Below, in pieces: positions 33,230 through 45,180 of a stretch of DNA of 64,000 nt (positions within the stretch are counted from its first letter, which is position 1; the number at the start of each line of letters is the position of its first letter). Source of the stretch: Burkholderia arboris (GTDB lineage Bacteria > Pseudomonadota > Gammaproteobacteria > Burkholderiales > Burkholderiaceae); assembly GCF_902499125.1 (NCBI RefSeq), contig NZ_CABVPX010000026.1, positions 45,556 to 109,555 on the forward strand. The letters run 5' to 3'. The notes under the pieces were generated by a model that made no database searches, was not told where the DNA came from, and worked only from the letters and a program-made list of their open reading frames with translations. A program made the translations under genes and the position numbers.

Positions 33230-33238
33230 TGGTATTCT
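33230..33238 (+). promoter_or_regulatory. Possible extended -10 promoter of nuo
   Basis: TGG-TATTCT, 35 nt upstream of the nuoA start, resembles an extended -10 element. No good -35 is present and no other promoter is evident in 33160-33272. Confidence 0.35.
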
Positions 33239-33272
33239 CCGGACGCTCAGAACCAACCGATAGAGGATTGCC

Positions 33273-33632
33273 TTGAACCTCGCAGCCTATTACCCCGTCT
33301 TGTTGTTCCTCCTCGTGGGCACTGGTTTAGGTATAGCGCTGGTCAGCATCGGCAAGCTCCTTGGTCCCAACAAGCCGGACGTCGAGAAGAACGCACCGTA
33401 CGAGTGCGGCTTCGAAGCCTTTGAAGACGCCCGGATGAAATTCGACGTCCGGTATTACCTCGTCGCCATCCTGTTCATCATCTTCGATCTCGAAACCGCA
33501 TTCCTGTTTCCGTGGGGCGTCGCGCTCCGGGACATCGGCTGGCCGGGTTTCATCGCAATGATGATTTTTCTGCTCGAATTCCTGCTGGGCTTTGCCTATA
33601 TCTGGAAGAAGGGCGGGCTCGACTGGGAGTGA
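33273..33632 (+). CDS. nuoA: NADH-quinone oxidoreductase subunit A
   Basis: A 119-residue complex I membrane subunit with three helices; the conserved loop [24 protein letters not shown] includes the Cys of the quinone-site switch region. The start is TTG at 33273 following AGAGGA. It is the first gene of the 14-gene nuo operon. Confidence 0.96.
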
Positions 33633-33694
33633 TGGGTTAATCGCCGGTTTGCATGGGCGGCCACGCTCGGTCGCTCGTCTGGAGTGGAAAGCAA

Positions 33695-34174
33695 ATGAGT
33701 ATCGAAGGGGTCTTGAAGGAAGGGTTTGTCACCACGACGGCTGACAAGCTGATCAACTGGACGCGTACCGGCTCGCTGTGGCCGATGACGTTCGGGCTCG
33801 CGTGTTGTGCCGTCGAGATGATGCATGCGGGCGCGGCCCGTTATGACCTGGACCGGTTCGGCGTCGTGTTTCGTCCGAGTCCGCGTCAGTCGGACGTGAT
33901 GATCGTCGCCGGCACGCTGTGCAACAAGATGGCGCCCGCGCTGCGCCGCGTGTACGACCAGATGGCCGAGCCGCGCTGGGTGATCTCGATGGGGTCGTGC
34001 GCGAACGGCGGTGGCTACTACCACTACTCGTACTCGGTGGTCCGCGGCTGCGACCGGATCGTGCCGGTCGACGTCTACGTGCCGGGCTGTCCGCCCACGG
34101 CCGAGGCGCTGGTCTATGGCGTGATCCAGCTTCAGGCGAAGATCCGCCGCACCAATACCATCGCCCGTCAATAA
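33695..34174 (+). CDS. nuoB: NADH-quinone oxidoreductase subunit B
   Basis: A 159-residue peripheral-arm subunit that carries cluster N2, the final electron donor to quinone. Ligand cysteines are in FGLACCAVEMM (tandem Cys), SMGSCANGGG and VPGCPPTAEAL. The ATG at 33695 is used because the family starts MSIEGVL. Confidence 0.97.
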   Translation: MSIEGVLKEGFVTTTADKLINWTRTGSLWPMTFGLACCAVEMMHAGAARYDLDRFGVVFRPSPRQSDVMIVAGTLCNKMAPALRRVYDQMAEPRWVISMGSCANGGGYYHYSYSVVRGCDRIVPVDVYVPGCPPTAEALVYGVIQLQAKIRRTNTIARQ

Positions 34175-34195
34175 AGCCCCGAGCGTCCCCTCAAT

Positions 34196-34798
34196 ATGGC
34201 AAGCAAAATCGAGACCCTCAAGGCAAACCTCGAAGCCGCGCTCGGCGCGCGCGTGGTGAGCCTCACCGAAGCAATCGGTGAACTGACGCTCGTCGTGAAG
34301 GCGAGCGATTACCTCGAAGTCGCAAAGACGCTGCGCGACGATCCGAAGCTCCGCTTCGAGCAGCTGCTCGATCTCTGCGGCGTCGACTACCAGACCTTCG
34401 GCGACGGTGCCTACGACGGCCCGCGCTTCGCGGCCGTGTCGCATCTGCTGTCGGTCACGAACAACTGGCGTCTGCGCCTGCGCGCATTCGCGCCGGACGA
34501 CGACCTGCCGATCGTTGCATCGCTGGTCGACATCTGGACCTCCGCGAACTGGTACGAGCGCGAAGCGTTCGACCTGTACGGCATCGTGTTCGAAGGCCAC
34601 CCCGACCTGCGCCGCATCCTCACCGACTACGGCTTCATCGGCCACCCGTTCCGCAAGGACTTCCCGGTGTCGGGCTACGTCGAAATGCGTTACGACCCGG
34701 AAGAGAAGCGGGTGGTGTACCAGCCGGTGACGATCGAGCCGCGCGAAATCACGCCGCGCGTGATCCGCGAGGATCGCTATGGCGGTCTGAAACATTAA
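34196..34798 (+). CDS. nuoC: NADH-quinone oxidoreductase subunit C
   Basis: A 200-residue 30-kDa-type subunit with the signature WYEREAFDLYGIVFEGHPDLRRIL. It is separate from nuoD, unlike the fused nuoCD of E. coli. It ends 9 nt before nuoD. Confidence 0.96.
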   Translation: MASKIETLKANLEAALGARVVSLTEAIGELTLVVKASDYLEVAKTLRDDPKLRFEQLLDLCGVDYQTFGDGAYDGPRFAAVSHLLSVTNNWRLRLRAFAPDDDLPIVASLVDIWTSANWYEREAFDLYGIVFEGHPDLRRILTDYGFIGHPFRKDFPVSGYVEMRYDPEEKRVVYQPVTIEPREITPRVIREDRYGGLKH

Positions 34799-34807
34799 GG
34801 GGGCGTC

Positions 34808-36061
34808 ATGGCAGAAATCAAGAACTACACGCTCAACTTCGGCCCGCAGCACCCGGCAGCGCACGGCGTGCTGCGCCTCGTGCTCGAGCTCGACGGCGAA
34901 GTCATCCAGCGTGCCGATCCGCACATCGGCCTGCTGCACCGCGCGACGGAAAAGCTCGCGGAATCCAAAACGTTCATCCAGTCCGTGCCCTACATGGATC
35001 GTCTCGACTACGTGTCGATGATGGTCAACGAGCACGGCTACGTGCTTGCGATCGAGAAGCTGCTCGGCATCGAAGTGCCCGAGCGCGCGCAGTACATCCG
35101 CGTGCTGTTCGACGAGATCACGCGCGTGCTGAACCACCTGATGTGGATCGGCGCGCACGCACTCGACGTCGGCGCGATGGCGGTGTTCCTGTACGCCTTC
35201 CGCGAACGCGAAGACCTGATGGACGTGTACGAAGCGGTGTCCGGCGCCCGGATGCACGCCGCGTACTACCGTCCGGGCGGCGTCTACCGCGACCTGCCTG
35301 ACGCAATGCCGCAATACAAGGCGTCGAAGATTCGCAACGAGAAGGCGCTCGCGAAGATGAACGAAGCGCGCAGCGGCTCGGTGCTCGACTTCATCGACGA
35401 CTTCTTCACGCGCTTCCCGAAGTGCGTCGACGAATACGAAACGCTGCTCACCGACAACCGGATCTGGAAACAGCGTCTGGTCGGGATCGGCGTGGTCAGC
35501 CCCGAACGTGCGCTGCAGATGGGCCTGACGGGCCCGATGCTGCGCGGCTCGGGTATCGCATGGGATCTGCGCAAGAAGCAGCCGTACGAAGTGTACGATC
35601 GCATGGATTTCGACGTGCCGGTCGGCGTGAACGGCGATTGCTACGACCGCTATCTGGTGCGCGTCGAAGAAATGCGCCAGTCGATCCGCATCGCGAAACA
35701 GTGTATTGAGTGGCTCCGCAAGAATCAGGGCCCGGTGATGACGGACAATCACAAGGTTGCCCCGCCGTCGCGCGTCGGCATGAAGACCAACATGGAAGAC
35801 TTGATTCACCACTTCAAGCTCTTCACCGAAGGTTTCCATGTGCCGGAAGGCGAAGCGTACGCGGCGGTCGAGCATCCGAAAGGCGAGTTCGGCATCTACC
35901 TCGTGTCGGACGGTGCCAACAAGCCGTATCGCCTCAAGATTCGCGCACCGGGTTTCGCTCACCTGGCGTCCCTCGACGAAATGGCGCGCGGTCACATGAT
36001 CGCCGACGCCGTCACGATCATCGGTACGCAGGACATCGTGTTCGGCGAGATCGATCGCTAA
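34808..36061 (+). CDS. nuoD: NADH-quinone oxidoreductase subunit D
   Basis: A 417-residue 49-kDa-type subunit that forms the quinone pocket with NuoB. Motifs include FGPQHPAAHGVLRLVLELDGE near the N terminus and HIGLLHRATEKL. Start ATG at 34808. A GC-rich stem-loop with a GCGA tetraloop (36070-36089) follows the stop. Confidence 0.97.
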   Translation: MAEIKNYTLNFGPQHPAAHGVLRLVLELDGEVIQRADPHIGLLHRATEKLAESKTFIQSVPYMDRLDYVSMMVNEHGYVLAIEKLLGIEVPERAQYIRVLFDEITRVLNHLMWIGAHALDVGAMAVFLYAFREREDLMDVYEAVSGARMHAAYYRPGGVYRDLPDAMPQYKASKIRNEKALAKMNEARSGSVLDFIDDFFTRFPKCVDEYETLLTDNRIWKQRLVGIGVVSPERALQMGLTGPMLRGSGIAWDLRKKQPYEVYDRMDFDVPVGVNGDCYDRYLVRVEEMRQSIRIAKQCIEWLRKNQGPVMTDNHKVAPPSRVGMKTNMEDLIHHFKLFTEGFHVPEGEAYAAVEHPKGEFGIYLVSDGANKPYRLKIRAPGFAHLASLDEMARGHMIADAVTIIGTQDIVFGEIDR

Positions 36062-36069
36062 TGGTTGCG

Positions 36070-36089
36070 CCGCCCGCGCGAGCGGGCGG
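36070..36089 (+). other. Intra-operon stem-loop between nuoD and nuoE
   Basis: CCGCCCGC (36070-36077) pairs with GCGGGCGG (36082-36089) around a GCGA (GNRA) tetraloop. No U-tract follows. It may protect or separate segments of the nuo message. The 172-nt gap to nuoE holds nothing else I can support. Confidence 0.5.
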
Positions 36090-36233
36090 TGAGCAGTCAA
36101 TCACACGCGATGCGCGCTGAACCGGCGCGGCTTCGCAAGCTGTCAACAGAGTGAGCGCCAGGTCTGCCGTCCATGCACCCCAGTGTGCGGCAGGTTGTTC
36201 GTTCGGTAGGAATTGAAAGAGTCGTGTCTGAAA

Positions 36234-36719
36234 ATGATCTCAGCTGAAGGCCTGAAGGAAATCGATCGAGCGTTGACGAAGTATCCCGCCGATCAGAAAC
36301 AGTCCGCCGTGATGTCGGCGTTGGCCGTTGCTCAGGAAGAGCACGGCTGGCTGTCGCCCGAACTGATGCAGTTCGTCGCGGACTATCTCGGCATGCCGGC
36401 CGTTGCCGTGCAGGAAGTCGCGACGTTCTACACGATGTACGAGCTCAACCCGGTCGGCAAGCACAAGATCACGCTCTGTACGAACCTGCCGTGCCAGCTT
36501 GGCCCGCACGGTGGCGCGGAAGCGACTGCCGACTACCTGAAACAGAAGCTCGGCATCGGCTTCGGCGAGACCACGCCCGACGGCAAGTTCACGCTGAAGG
36601 AAGGCGAATGCATGGGCTCGTGCGGCGATGCGCCGGTGCTGCTGGTGAACAATCACAGAATGTGCAGCTTCATGAGCCGCGAGAAGATCGACCAGCTGCT
36701 TGAGGAGCTCTCGAAATGA
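36234..36719 (+). CDS. nuoE: NADH-quinone oxidoreductase subunit E
   Basis: A 161-residue subunit that binds a 2Fe-2S cluster through CTNLPCQ and GECMGSCGDAP cysteines. Start ATG at 36234 has a poor ribosome binding site; a TTG seven codons upstream is an alternative. The stop overlaps nuoF by 4 nt. Confidence 0.94.
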   Translation: MISAEGLKEIDRALTKYPADQKQSAVMSALAVAQEEHGWLSPELMQFVADYLGMPAVAVQEVATFYTMYELNPVGKHKITLCTNLPCQLGPHGGAEATADYLKQKLGIGFGETTPDGKFTLKEGECMGSCGDAPVLLVNNHRMCSFMSREKIDQLLEELSK

Positions 36720-38026
36720 CGTCCCTCCACGACCGTCACATCAAACCGCTGATCCTCGCTGGTCTGAACGGCGAGAACTGGCATCTCGAAGATTACGTTG
36801 CGCGCGGCGGCTACAAGCAGCTGCGCCGCATTCTCGAAGAAAAGATTCCGCCCGAGCAGGTGATCGCCGACGTGAAGGCGTCGGGCCTGCGTGGCCGGGG
36901 CGGTGCGGGCTTCCCGACCGGCCTGAAGTGGAGCTTCATGCCGCGCCAGTTCCCGGGGCAGAAGTACCTCGTCTGCAACTCGGACGAAGGCGAGCCGGGC
37001 ACGTTCAAGGATCGCGACATCCTGCGCTGGAACCCGCACGCGTTGATCGAAGGCATGGCCATCGGCGCGTACGCGATGGGCATCACCGTCGGCTACAACT
37101 ACATCCACGGCGAAATCTTCGAAGTGTATCGACGCTTCGAAGCCGCGCTCGATGAAGCGCGCGCAGCCGGGTTCCTCGGCGACAACATCATGGGCTCGGA
37201 ATTCTCGTTCCAGCTGCACGCGCACCACGGTTACGGCGCGTACATCTGCGGCGAGGAAACGGCGCTGCTCGAGTCGCTCGAAGGCAAGAAGGGCCAGCCG
37301 CGCTTCAAGCCGCCGTTCCCGGCGAGCTTCGGCGTGTACGGCAAGCCGACCACGATCAACAACACCGAGACGTTCGCCGCGGTGCCGTTCCTGCTGTCCA
37401 TCGGGCCGCAGAATTACCTCGAGATCGGCAAGCCGAACAACGGCGGCACGAAGATTTTCTCGGTATCGGGCGACGTCGAGCGTCCGGGCAACTACGAAGT
37501 GCCGCTCGGCACGCCGTTCGCGACGCTGATGGAGCTCGCCGGCGGGATGCGCGGCGGCAAGAAGATCAAGGCCGTGATCCCGGGCGGTTCGTCGGCGCCG
37601 GTGATCCCGGGCGACATCATGATGCAGACGGATCTCGACTACGATTCGATCGCGAAGGCCGGCTCGATGCTCGGCTCCGGCGCGGTGATCGTGATGGATG
37701 AGACGCGTTGCATGGTGCGCTCGCTGCTGCGCCTGTCGTACTTCTATTACGAGGAATCGTGCGGTCAGTGCACGCCGTGCCGCGAAGGCACCGGCTGGCT
37801 GTATCGCGTCGTGAATCGTATCGAGCACGGCGAAGGGCGCCAGGAAGATCTGGACCTGCTGAACTCGGTTGCCGAGAACATCATGGGCCGTACGATCTGT
37901 GCACTCGGCGATGCGGCGGCGATGCCGGTACGCGGGATGCTCAAGCACTACTGGGACGAATTCGCGTACCACGTCGAGCACAAGCACTGCATGGTCGGCG
38001 GCCACGCGCACGCGGCGGCGGCCTGA
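36716..38026 (+). CDS. nuoF: NADH-quinone oxidoreductase subunit F
   Basis: A 436-residue subunit with the NADH/FMN site (RGRGGAGFPTGLKWSF and NSDEGEPGTFKDRDI) and a 4Fe-4S site in EESCGQCTPCREGTGW. It is the NADH entry point of the complex. Start overlaps the nuoE stop (ATGA). Confidence 0.97.
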   Translation: MTSLHDRHIKPLILAGLNGENWHLEDYVARGGYKQLRRILEEKIPPEQVIADVKASGLRGRGGAGFPTGLKWSFMPRQFPGQKYLVCNSDEGEPGTFKDRDILRWNPHALIEGMAIGAYAMGITVGYNYIHGEIFEVYRRFEAALDEARAAGFLGDNIMGSEFSFQLHAHHGYGAYICGEETALLESLEGKKGQPRFKPPFPASFGVYGKPTTINNTETFAAVPFLLSIGPQNYLEIGKPNNGGTKIFSVSGDVERPGNYEVPLGTPFATLMELAGGMRGGKKIKAVIPGGSSAPVIPGDIMMQTDLDYDSIAKAGSMLGSGAVIVMDETRCMVRSLLRLSYFYYEESCGQCTPCREGTGWLYRVVNRIEHGEGRQEDLDLLNSVAENIMGRTICALGDAAAMPVRGMLKHYWDEFAYHVEHKHCMVGGHAHAAAA

Positions 38027-38108
38027 AGCGAACCCGGTTGCGGAATTTGAGCGCACGGTCGGGCGAAGGCGCGAACGGGCGGAAATAGGTTAAGGACCAT
38101 TCACCATC

Positions 38109-40439
38109 ATGGTTGAACTTGAAATAGACGGCAAGAAGGTCGAGGTGCCCGAAGGCAGCATGGTGATCCAGGCTGCGCACAAGGCGGATACGTACATTCC
38201 TCACTTCTGCTATCACAAGAAACTGTCGGTTGCGGCCAACTGCCGGATGTGTCTCGTCGAAGTCGAGAAGATGCCGAAGGCCGTGCCTGCCTGCGCGACC
38301 CCCGTGTCGGCCGGCATGATCGTCCACACGCAGTCCGACAAGGCCGTGAAGGCGCAGCAGTCGGTGATGGAATTCCTCCTCATCAATCACCCGCTCGATT
38401 GCCCGATCTGCGATCAGGGCGGCGAATGCCAGCTGCAGGATCTGGCGGTCGGCTACGGCAAGTCGTCGTCGCGCTACTCGGAAGAAAAGCGCGTGGTGTT
38501 CCACAAGAACGTGGGCCCGCTGATTTCGATGGAAGAAATGTCGCGTTGCATCCACTGCACGCGCTGCGTCCGCTTCGGCCAGGAAATCGCCGGCGTGATG
38601 GAGTTCGGCATGCTGGGCCGCGGCGAGCACTCGGAAATCACGACGTTCGTCGGCAAGACGGTCGATTCCGAAATGTCGGGCAACATGATCGACCTGTGCC
38701 CGGTCGGCGCGCTGACCAGCAAGCCGTTCCGCTACAGCGCCCGGACGTGGGAACTGTCGCGCCGCAAGTCGGTGAGCCCGCACGATTCCGTCGGCGCGAA
38801 CCTCGTCGTGCAGGTGAAGAACAACCGCGTGATGCGCGTGCTGCCGTTCGAGAACGAAGCGATCAACGAATGCTGGATCTCGGACAAGGACCGCTTCTCG
38901 TATGAAGGCCTCAACAGCGACGAGCGCCTGACGAAGCCGATGCTGAAGCAGGGCGGCCAGTGGATCGAAACCGACTGGCAGACCGCGCTCGAATACGTCG
39001 CGAAGGGCCTGAAGGGCATCGCCGCGGATCACGGCGCGAACGCGCTGGCGATGCTCGCGAGCGCGCACAGCACCGCTGAAGAGCTGTTCCTCGTGAAGCA
39101 GCTCGCCAATGAGCTGAAGACGCCGAACGTCGACTTCCGTCTGCGTCAGCAGGATTTCTCGGCGCCGGTCCAGGGCGCACCGTGGCTCGGCATGCCGATC
39201 GCCGACCTGTCGAACGTGGACGCCGCGTTCGTCGTCGGTTCGTTCCTGCGTCGCGACCACCCGCTGTTTGCGTCGCGCCTGCGTCAGGCTGCGAAGAACG
39301 GCGCGAAGCTGCACTTCTTGCACGCGACCGGTGACGACGCACTGATCCCGACCGCGCAGCGCATCGTCGCTGCACCGTCCGCATGGCTCGACGAACTCGC
39401 CGGCATCGCCGCGGCCGTCGCGCAGCTGCGCGGCGTCGCGCTGCCCGACGCACTGGCAGGCGTCACCGCATCGCCGGCCGCGCAGGCTGTCGCGCAGTCG
39501 CTGTCGAACGGCGAACGCCGCGCGGTGCTGCTCGGCAACGTCGCGGTCCGCCATCCGGCATTCGCGAAGCTGCATGCCGTCGCCAAGTGGATCGCCGACA
39601 ACACCGGCGCCACGTTCGGCTTCCTGACGGAAGCGGCGAACACGGTAGGCGCGCACGTCGTCGGCGCACTGCCGGGCGAAGGCGGCCTGAACGCACGCGA
39701 AGTGTTCGCGCAGCCGCGCAAGGGCTATGTGCTGCTGAACGTCGAACCGGAATTCGATACCGCCGATCCGGCACAGGCCCTGGCTGCGCTGAACCAGGCG
39801 GAAATGGTCGTCGTGATGTCGCCGTTCAAGCACGGCTTCGACTACGCCGACGTGCTGCTGCCGGTTGCGCCGTTCACGGAAACGGCCGGTACGTACGTCA
39901 ACGCCGAAGGCACCGTGCAGAGCTTCAACGGCGTCGTGCGCCCGCTCGGCGACACGCGTCCGGGCTGGAAGGTGCTGCGCGTGCTCGGCAGCCTGCTGGG
40001 CCTGCCGAACTTCGAATACGAGACCTCGGAAGAAGTGCGTCTCGCCGCGCTCGGCGACGCCGGCGTTGCAGGCCGCCTGTCGAACCAGACGTCGGTCGCC
40101 CCGGTGCGTGCCGCGGCGAATGCCGCGAACGGCGGCTTCGAGCGCCTGGCCGATGTGCCGATCTATCACGCCGACGCGCTCGTGCGCCGTGCAGGTGCGC
40201 TGCACCTGACGACCGCTGCGAAGGCGGCGAATGCCGCAGCCCTGCCGGCCGCGCTGTTCGACAAGCTGGGCTTGAAGGAAGGCGACGCCGTGCGCGTGCG
40301 CCAGGGCGAGCGTGCGGTGCAGTTGCCGGCCGTGCGCGACGCGAATCTTGCGGAGACGGTCGTTCGCGTGTCGGCGGCGACGCCTGCCGGCGCAGCGCTC
40401 GGCAGCCTGTCCGGTGAACTGGTGGTGGAGAAGGCGTAA
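38109..40439 (+). CDS. nuoG: NADH-quinone oxidoreductase subunit G
   Basis: A 776-residue subunit with an N-terminal 2Fe-2S ferredoxin domain (FCYHKKLSVAANCRMC), a Cys/His 4Fe-4S site (LDCPICDQGGEC) and a CIHCTRCVRF cluster site, followed by a molybdopterin-type domain with no cofactor. It is shorter than the roughly 900-residue E. coli subunit. Ends immediately before nuoH. Confidence 0.96.
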   Translation: MVELEIDGKKVEVPEGSMVIQAAHKADTYIPHFCYHKKLSVAANCRMCLVEVEKMPKAVPACATPVSAGMIVHTQSDKAVKAQQSVMEFLLINHPLDCPICDQGGECQLQDLAVGYGKSSSRYSEEKRVVFHKNVGPLISMEEMSRCIHCTRCVRFGQEIAGVMEFGMLGRGEHSEITTFVGKTVDSEMSGNMIDLCPVGALTSKPFRYSARTWELSRRKSVSPHDSVGANLVVQVKNNRVMRVLPFENEAINECWISDKDRFSYEGLNSDERLTKPMLKQGGQWIETDWQTALEYVAKGLKGIAADHGANALAMLASAHSTAEELFLVKQLANELKTPNVDFRLRQQDFSAPVQGAPWLGMPIADLSNVDAAFVVGSFLRRDHPLFASRLRQAAKNGAKLHFLHATGDDALIPTAQRIVAAPSAWLDELAGIAAAVAQLRGVALPDALAGVTASPAAQAVAQSLSNGERRAVLLGNVAVRHPAFAKLHAVAKWIADNTGATFGFLTEAANTVGAHVVGALPGEGGLNAREVFAQPRKGYVLLNVEPEFDTADPAQALAALNQAEMVVVMSPFKHGFDYADVLLPVAPFTETAGTYVNAEGTVQSFNGVVRPLGDTRPGWKVLRVLGSLLGLPNFEYETSEEVRLAALGDAGVAGRLSNQTSVAPVRAAANAANGGFERLADVPIYHADALVRRAGALHLTTAAKAANAAALPAALFDKLGLKEGDAVRVRQGERAVQLPAVRDANLAETVVRVSAATPAGAALGSLSGELVVEKA

Positions 40440-41507
40440 ATGAGCTTGTTCGATACGATCAACGCGGGCGGGGCCGAGCTTCTCGGCTTCGCATGGCCGA
40501 CGGTGTGGGCAGTCGTGCGCATCCTCGTCGTCTCCGTCGTCATCCTGCTGTGCGTCGCGTACCTGATTCTGTGGGAGCGCAAGCTGATCGGCTGGATGCA
40601 CGTGCGTCTCGGCCCGAACCGCGTCGGCCCCGGCGGCCTGCTGCAGCCGATCGCCGACGTGCTGAAGCTGCTGCTGAAGGAAGTCATTCAGCCGAGCGCC
40701 GCCAGCCGCTGGCTGTACCTGATTGCGCCGGTGATGACCGTCGTGCCGGCGTTCGCCGTGTGGGCCGTGATCCCGTTCCAGGCCGAAGCGGTCCTCGCGA
40801 ACGTGAACGCGGGCCTGCTGTACGCGATGGCGATCTCGTCGATCGGCGTGTACGCGGTGATTCTCGCGGGCTGGGCATCGAACTCGAAGTACGCATTCCT
40901 CGGCGCGATGCGCGCGGCGGCACAGATGGTGTCGTACGAAATCTCGATGGGCTTCGCGCTGGTGCTGGTGCTGATGACGGCCGGCAGCCTGAACCTGTCG
41001 GAAATCGTCGGTTCGCAACAGCACGGCTTCTTCGCGGGCCACGGCGTGAACTTCCTGTCGTGGAACTGGCTGCCGCTGCTGCCGGCGTTCGTCGTGTACT
41101 TCATCTCGGGCATCGCCGAAACGAACCGCCACCCGTTCGACGTGGTGGAAGGGGAGTCGGAGATCGTCGCGGGTCACATGATCGATTACTCGGGTATGGC
41201 GTTCGCGCTGTTCTTCCTCGCCGAGTACATCAACATGATCGTGATCTCGGCGCTGGCTGCGACGCTGTTCCTCGGCGGCTGGGATGCACCGTTTGAATTC
41301 CTGTCGTTCATCCCGGGCATCTTCTGGCTGGTGCTGAAGGTCTTCGCGCTGCTGTCGGTGTTCATCTGGGTCCGCGCGACGTTCCCGCGCTACCGTTACG
41401 ACCAGATCATGCGTCTGGGCTGGAAGGTGTTCCTCCCCGTCACCGTGATCTGGGTGATCGTGGTCGGCTTCTGGATGATGTCGCCGCTGAACATCTGGGT
41501 GAAGTAA
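40440..41507 (+). CDS. nuoH: NADH-quinone oxidoreductase subunit H
   Basis: A 355-residue membrane subunit at the junction of the two arms, with about eight helices. The conserved segments ERKLIGWMHVRLGPNRVGP and RHPFDVVEGESEIVAGHM line the quinone channel. The start ATG follows the nuoG stop with no gap. Confidence 0.97.
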   Translation: MSLFDTINAGGAELLGFAWPTVWAVVRILVVSVVILLCVAYLILWERKLIGWMHVRLGPNRVGPGGLLQPIADVLKLLLKEVIQPSAASRWLYLIAPVMTVVPAFAVWAVIPFQAEAVLANVNAGLLYAMAISSIGVYAVILAGWASNSKYAFLGAMRAAAQMVSYEISMGFALVLVLMTAGSLNLSEIVGSQQHGFFAGHGVNFLSWNWLPLLPAFVVYFISGIAETNRHPFDVVEGESEIVAGHMIDYSGMAFALFFLAEYINMIVISALAATLFLGGWDAPFEFLSFIPGIFWLVLKVFALLSVFIWVRATFPRYRYDQIMRLGWKVFLPVTVIWVIVVGFWMMSPLNIWVK

Positions 41508-41517
41508 GGACGAAATC

Positions 41518-42006
41518 ATGACGGCTATCCAACACTTCTTTAAGACTTTCTTCCTGACCGAGCTGCTGAAAGGACTCGCGCTGACCGGTCGTTATACGTT
41601 CAAGCGCAAGGTCACCGTGCAGTTCCCGGAAGAGAAGACCCCGATCTCGCCGCGTTTTCGCGGGCTGCATGCACTGCGCCGCTATGAAAACGGCGAGGAG
41701 CGCTGCATCGCGTGCAAGCTGTGCGAGGCCGTGTGCCCCGCCATGGCGATCACGATCGAATCGGAAACGCGCGCGGACAACACGCGCCGCACGACGCGCT
41801 ACGACATCGACCTGACGAAGTGCATCTTCTGCGGTTTCTGCGAAGAGAGCTGCCCGGTCGATTCGATCGTCGAGACGCAGATTCTCGAGTACCACGGCGA
41901 GAAGCGCGGCGACCTGTATTTCACGAAGGAAATGCTGCTCGCGGTGGGCGATCGCTACGAGAAGGACATCGCCGCGGCGAAGGCCGCCGACGCGCCGTAT
42001 CGTTGA
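41518..42006 (+). CDS. nuoI: NADH-quinone oxidoreductase subunit I
   Basis: A 162-residue ferredoxin-like subunit with two 4Fe-4S clusters (N6a, N6b): CIACKLCEAVCP and CIFCGFCEESCP. It carries electrons toward NuoB. It is followed by a 112-nt gap with no visible signal before nuoJ. Confidence 0.97.
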   Translation: MTAIQHFFKTFFLTELLKGLALTGRYTFKRKVTVQFPEEKTPISPRFRGLHALRRYENGEERCIACKLCEAVCPAMAITIESETRADNTRRTTRYDIDLTKCIFCGFCEESCPVDSIVETQILEYHGEKRGDLYFTKEMLLAVGDRYEKDIAAAKAADAPYR

Positions 42007-42118
42007 TTGTGTTTGCAGTGCCGGCCCGAAGCACGGGCCGAGCCGCCGCGACGGGTGCGGCACGCGAGAGCGTCCCGCAAGCCGCGCCTGACTATGGCCT
42101 AACGATGAACCGGTAATC

Positions 42119-42769
42119 ATGGAATTCACGACCGTACTGTTCTACATCTTCGCGCTGCTCCTGGTGGTATCAGGGCTGAAGGTGATCACTTCGCGCAACC
42201 CGGTGGCGTCTGCGCTTTTCCTTGTGCTGGCGTTCTTCAACGCCGCCGCGATCTGGATGCTGCTGGAAGCGGAGTTCCTCGCGATCCTGCTGGTGCTGGT
42301 CTACGTGGGCGCCGTGATGGTGCTGTTCCTGTTCGTCGTGATGATGCTGGACATCAACATCGACTACCTGCGCCGCGACTTCAAGCGCTTCGTACCGATG
42401 GCGACCGTGGTGGGCGCGATCATCGTGATCGAGACCGCGCTGATCCTGTGGCGCGGCTACGGCGACACGCACACGGTGCACGCGATGGCGACGGGCGAGA
42501 TGGCCAACTGGTCGAACACGCGCCTGATCGGCAAGGTGATCTACACCGACTACATCTTCGCGTTTGAAATCGCCGGCCTCGTGCTGCTGGTCGCGATCAT
42601 TGCCGCGATCGGGCTGACCGAGCGCAAGGGCAAGGACAGCAAGCGCCAGCGCGTGTCGGATCAGGTCAAGGTGCAACGCAACGACCGCGTGCGCCTCGTG
42701 AAGATGGAAGCGGAAAAGCCGCAGCCGGAAGCGGCGCAGAGCGAAGCCGGTTCGGGCACCAACGGCTAA
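42119..42769 (+). CDS. nuoJ: NADH-quinone oxidoreductase subunit J
   Basis: A 216-residue membrane subunit with five helices, including VYVGAVMVLFLFVVMMLD, whose pi-bulge helix is needed for proton coupling. The C-terminal 45 residues are charged and Glu-rich and extend beyond the membrane part. Confidence 0.95.
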   Translation: MEFTTVLFYIFALLLVVSGLKVITSRNPVASALFLVLAFFNAAAIWMLLEAEFLAILLVLVYVGAVMVLFLFVVMMLDINIDYLRRDFKRFVPMATVVGAIIVIETALILWRGYGDTHTVHAMATGEMANWSNTRLIGKVIYTDYIFAFEIAGLVLLVAIIAAIGLTERKGKDSKRQRVSDQVKVQRNDRVRLVKMEAEKPQPEAAQSEAGSGTNG

Positions 42770-42787
42770 GCGGAGGAAAAGAAAATC

Positions 42788-43093
42788 ATGCTGACTCTTG
42801 CTCACTACCTCGTGCTCGGCGCGATCCTGTTTGCGATCGCGATCGTCGGGATCTTCCTGAACCGCCGCAACATCATCATCATCCTGATGTCGATCGAACT
42901 GATGCTGCTGGCGGTGAATACCAATTTCGTCGCGTTCTCGCATTACCTCGGCGATGTGCACGGCCAGATCTTCGTGTTCTTCGTGCTGACGGTCGCCGCA
43001 GCGGAAGCCGCGATCGGTCTCGCGATTCTGGTGACCCTGTTCCGTAAGCTCGACACGATCAATGTCGAGGATCTCGATCAGCTCAAAGGTTAA
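42788..43093 (+). CDS. nuoK: NADH-quinone oxidoreductase subunit K
   Basis: A 101-residue three-helix subunit with membrane glutamates in MSIELMLLAVNTNF and VAAAEAAIGLAIL, part of the proton path. It sits between nuoJ and nuoL. Confidence 0.96.
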   Translation: MLTLAHYLVLGAILFAIAIVGIFLNRRNIIIILMSIELMLLAVNTNFVAFSHYLGDVHGQIFVFFVLTVAAAEAAIGLAILVTLFRKLDTINVEDLDQLKG

Positions 43094-43110
43094 TTTCAGG
43101 CAACGCTGTT

Positions 43111-45165
<2,055 letters not shown>

Positions 45166-45180
45166 GGCGGGGGACAACTA

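Noticed and set aside
36213..36233. TTG start of nuoE seven codons upstream
   Set aside because: The purine-rich AGGA is only 2 nt away from that TTG, too close, and the family N terminus fits the ATG at 36234 better.
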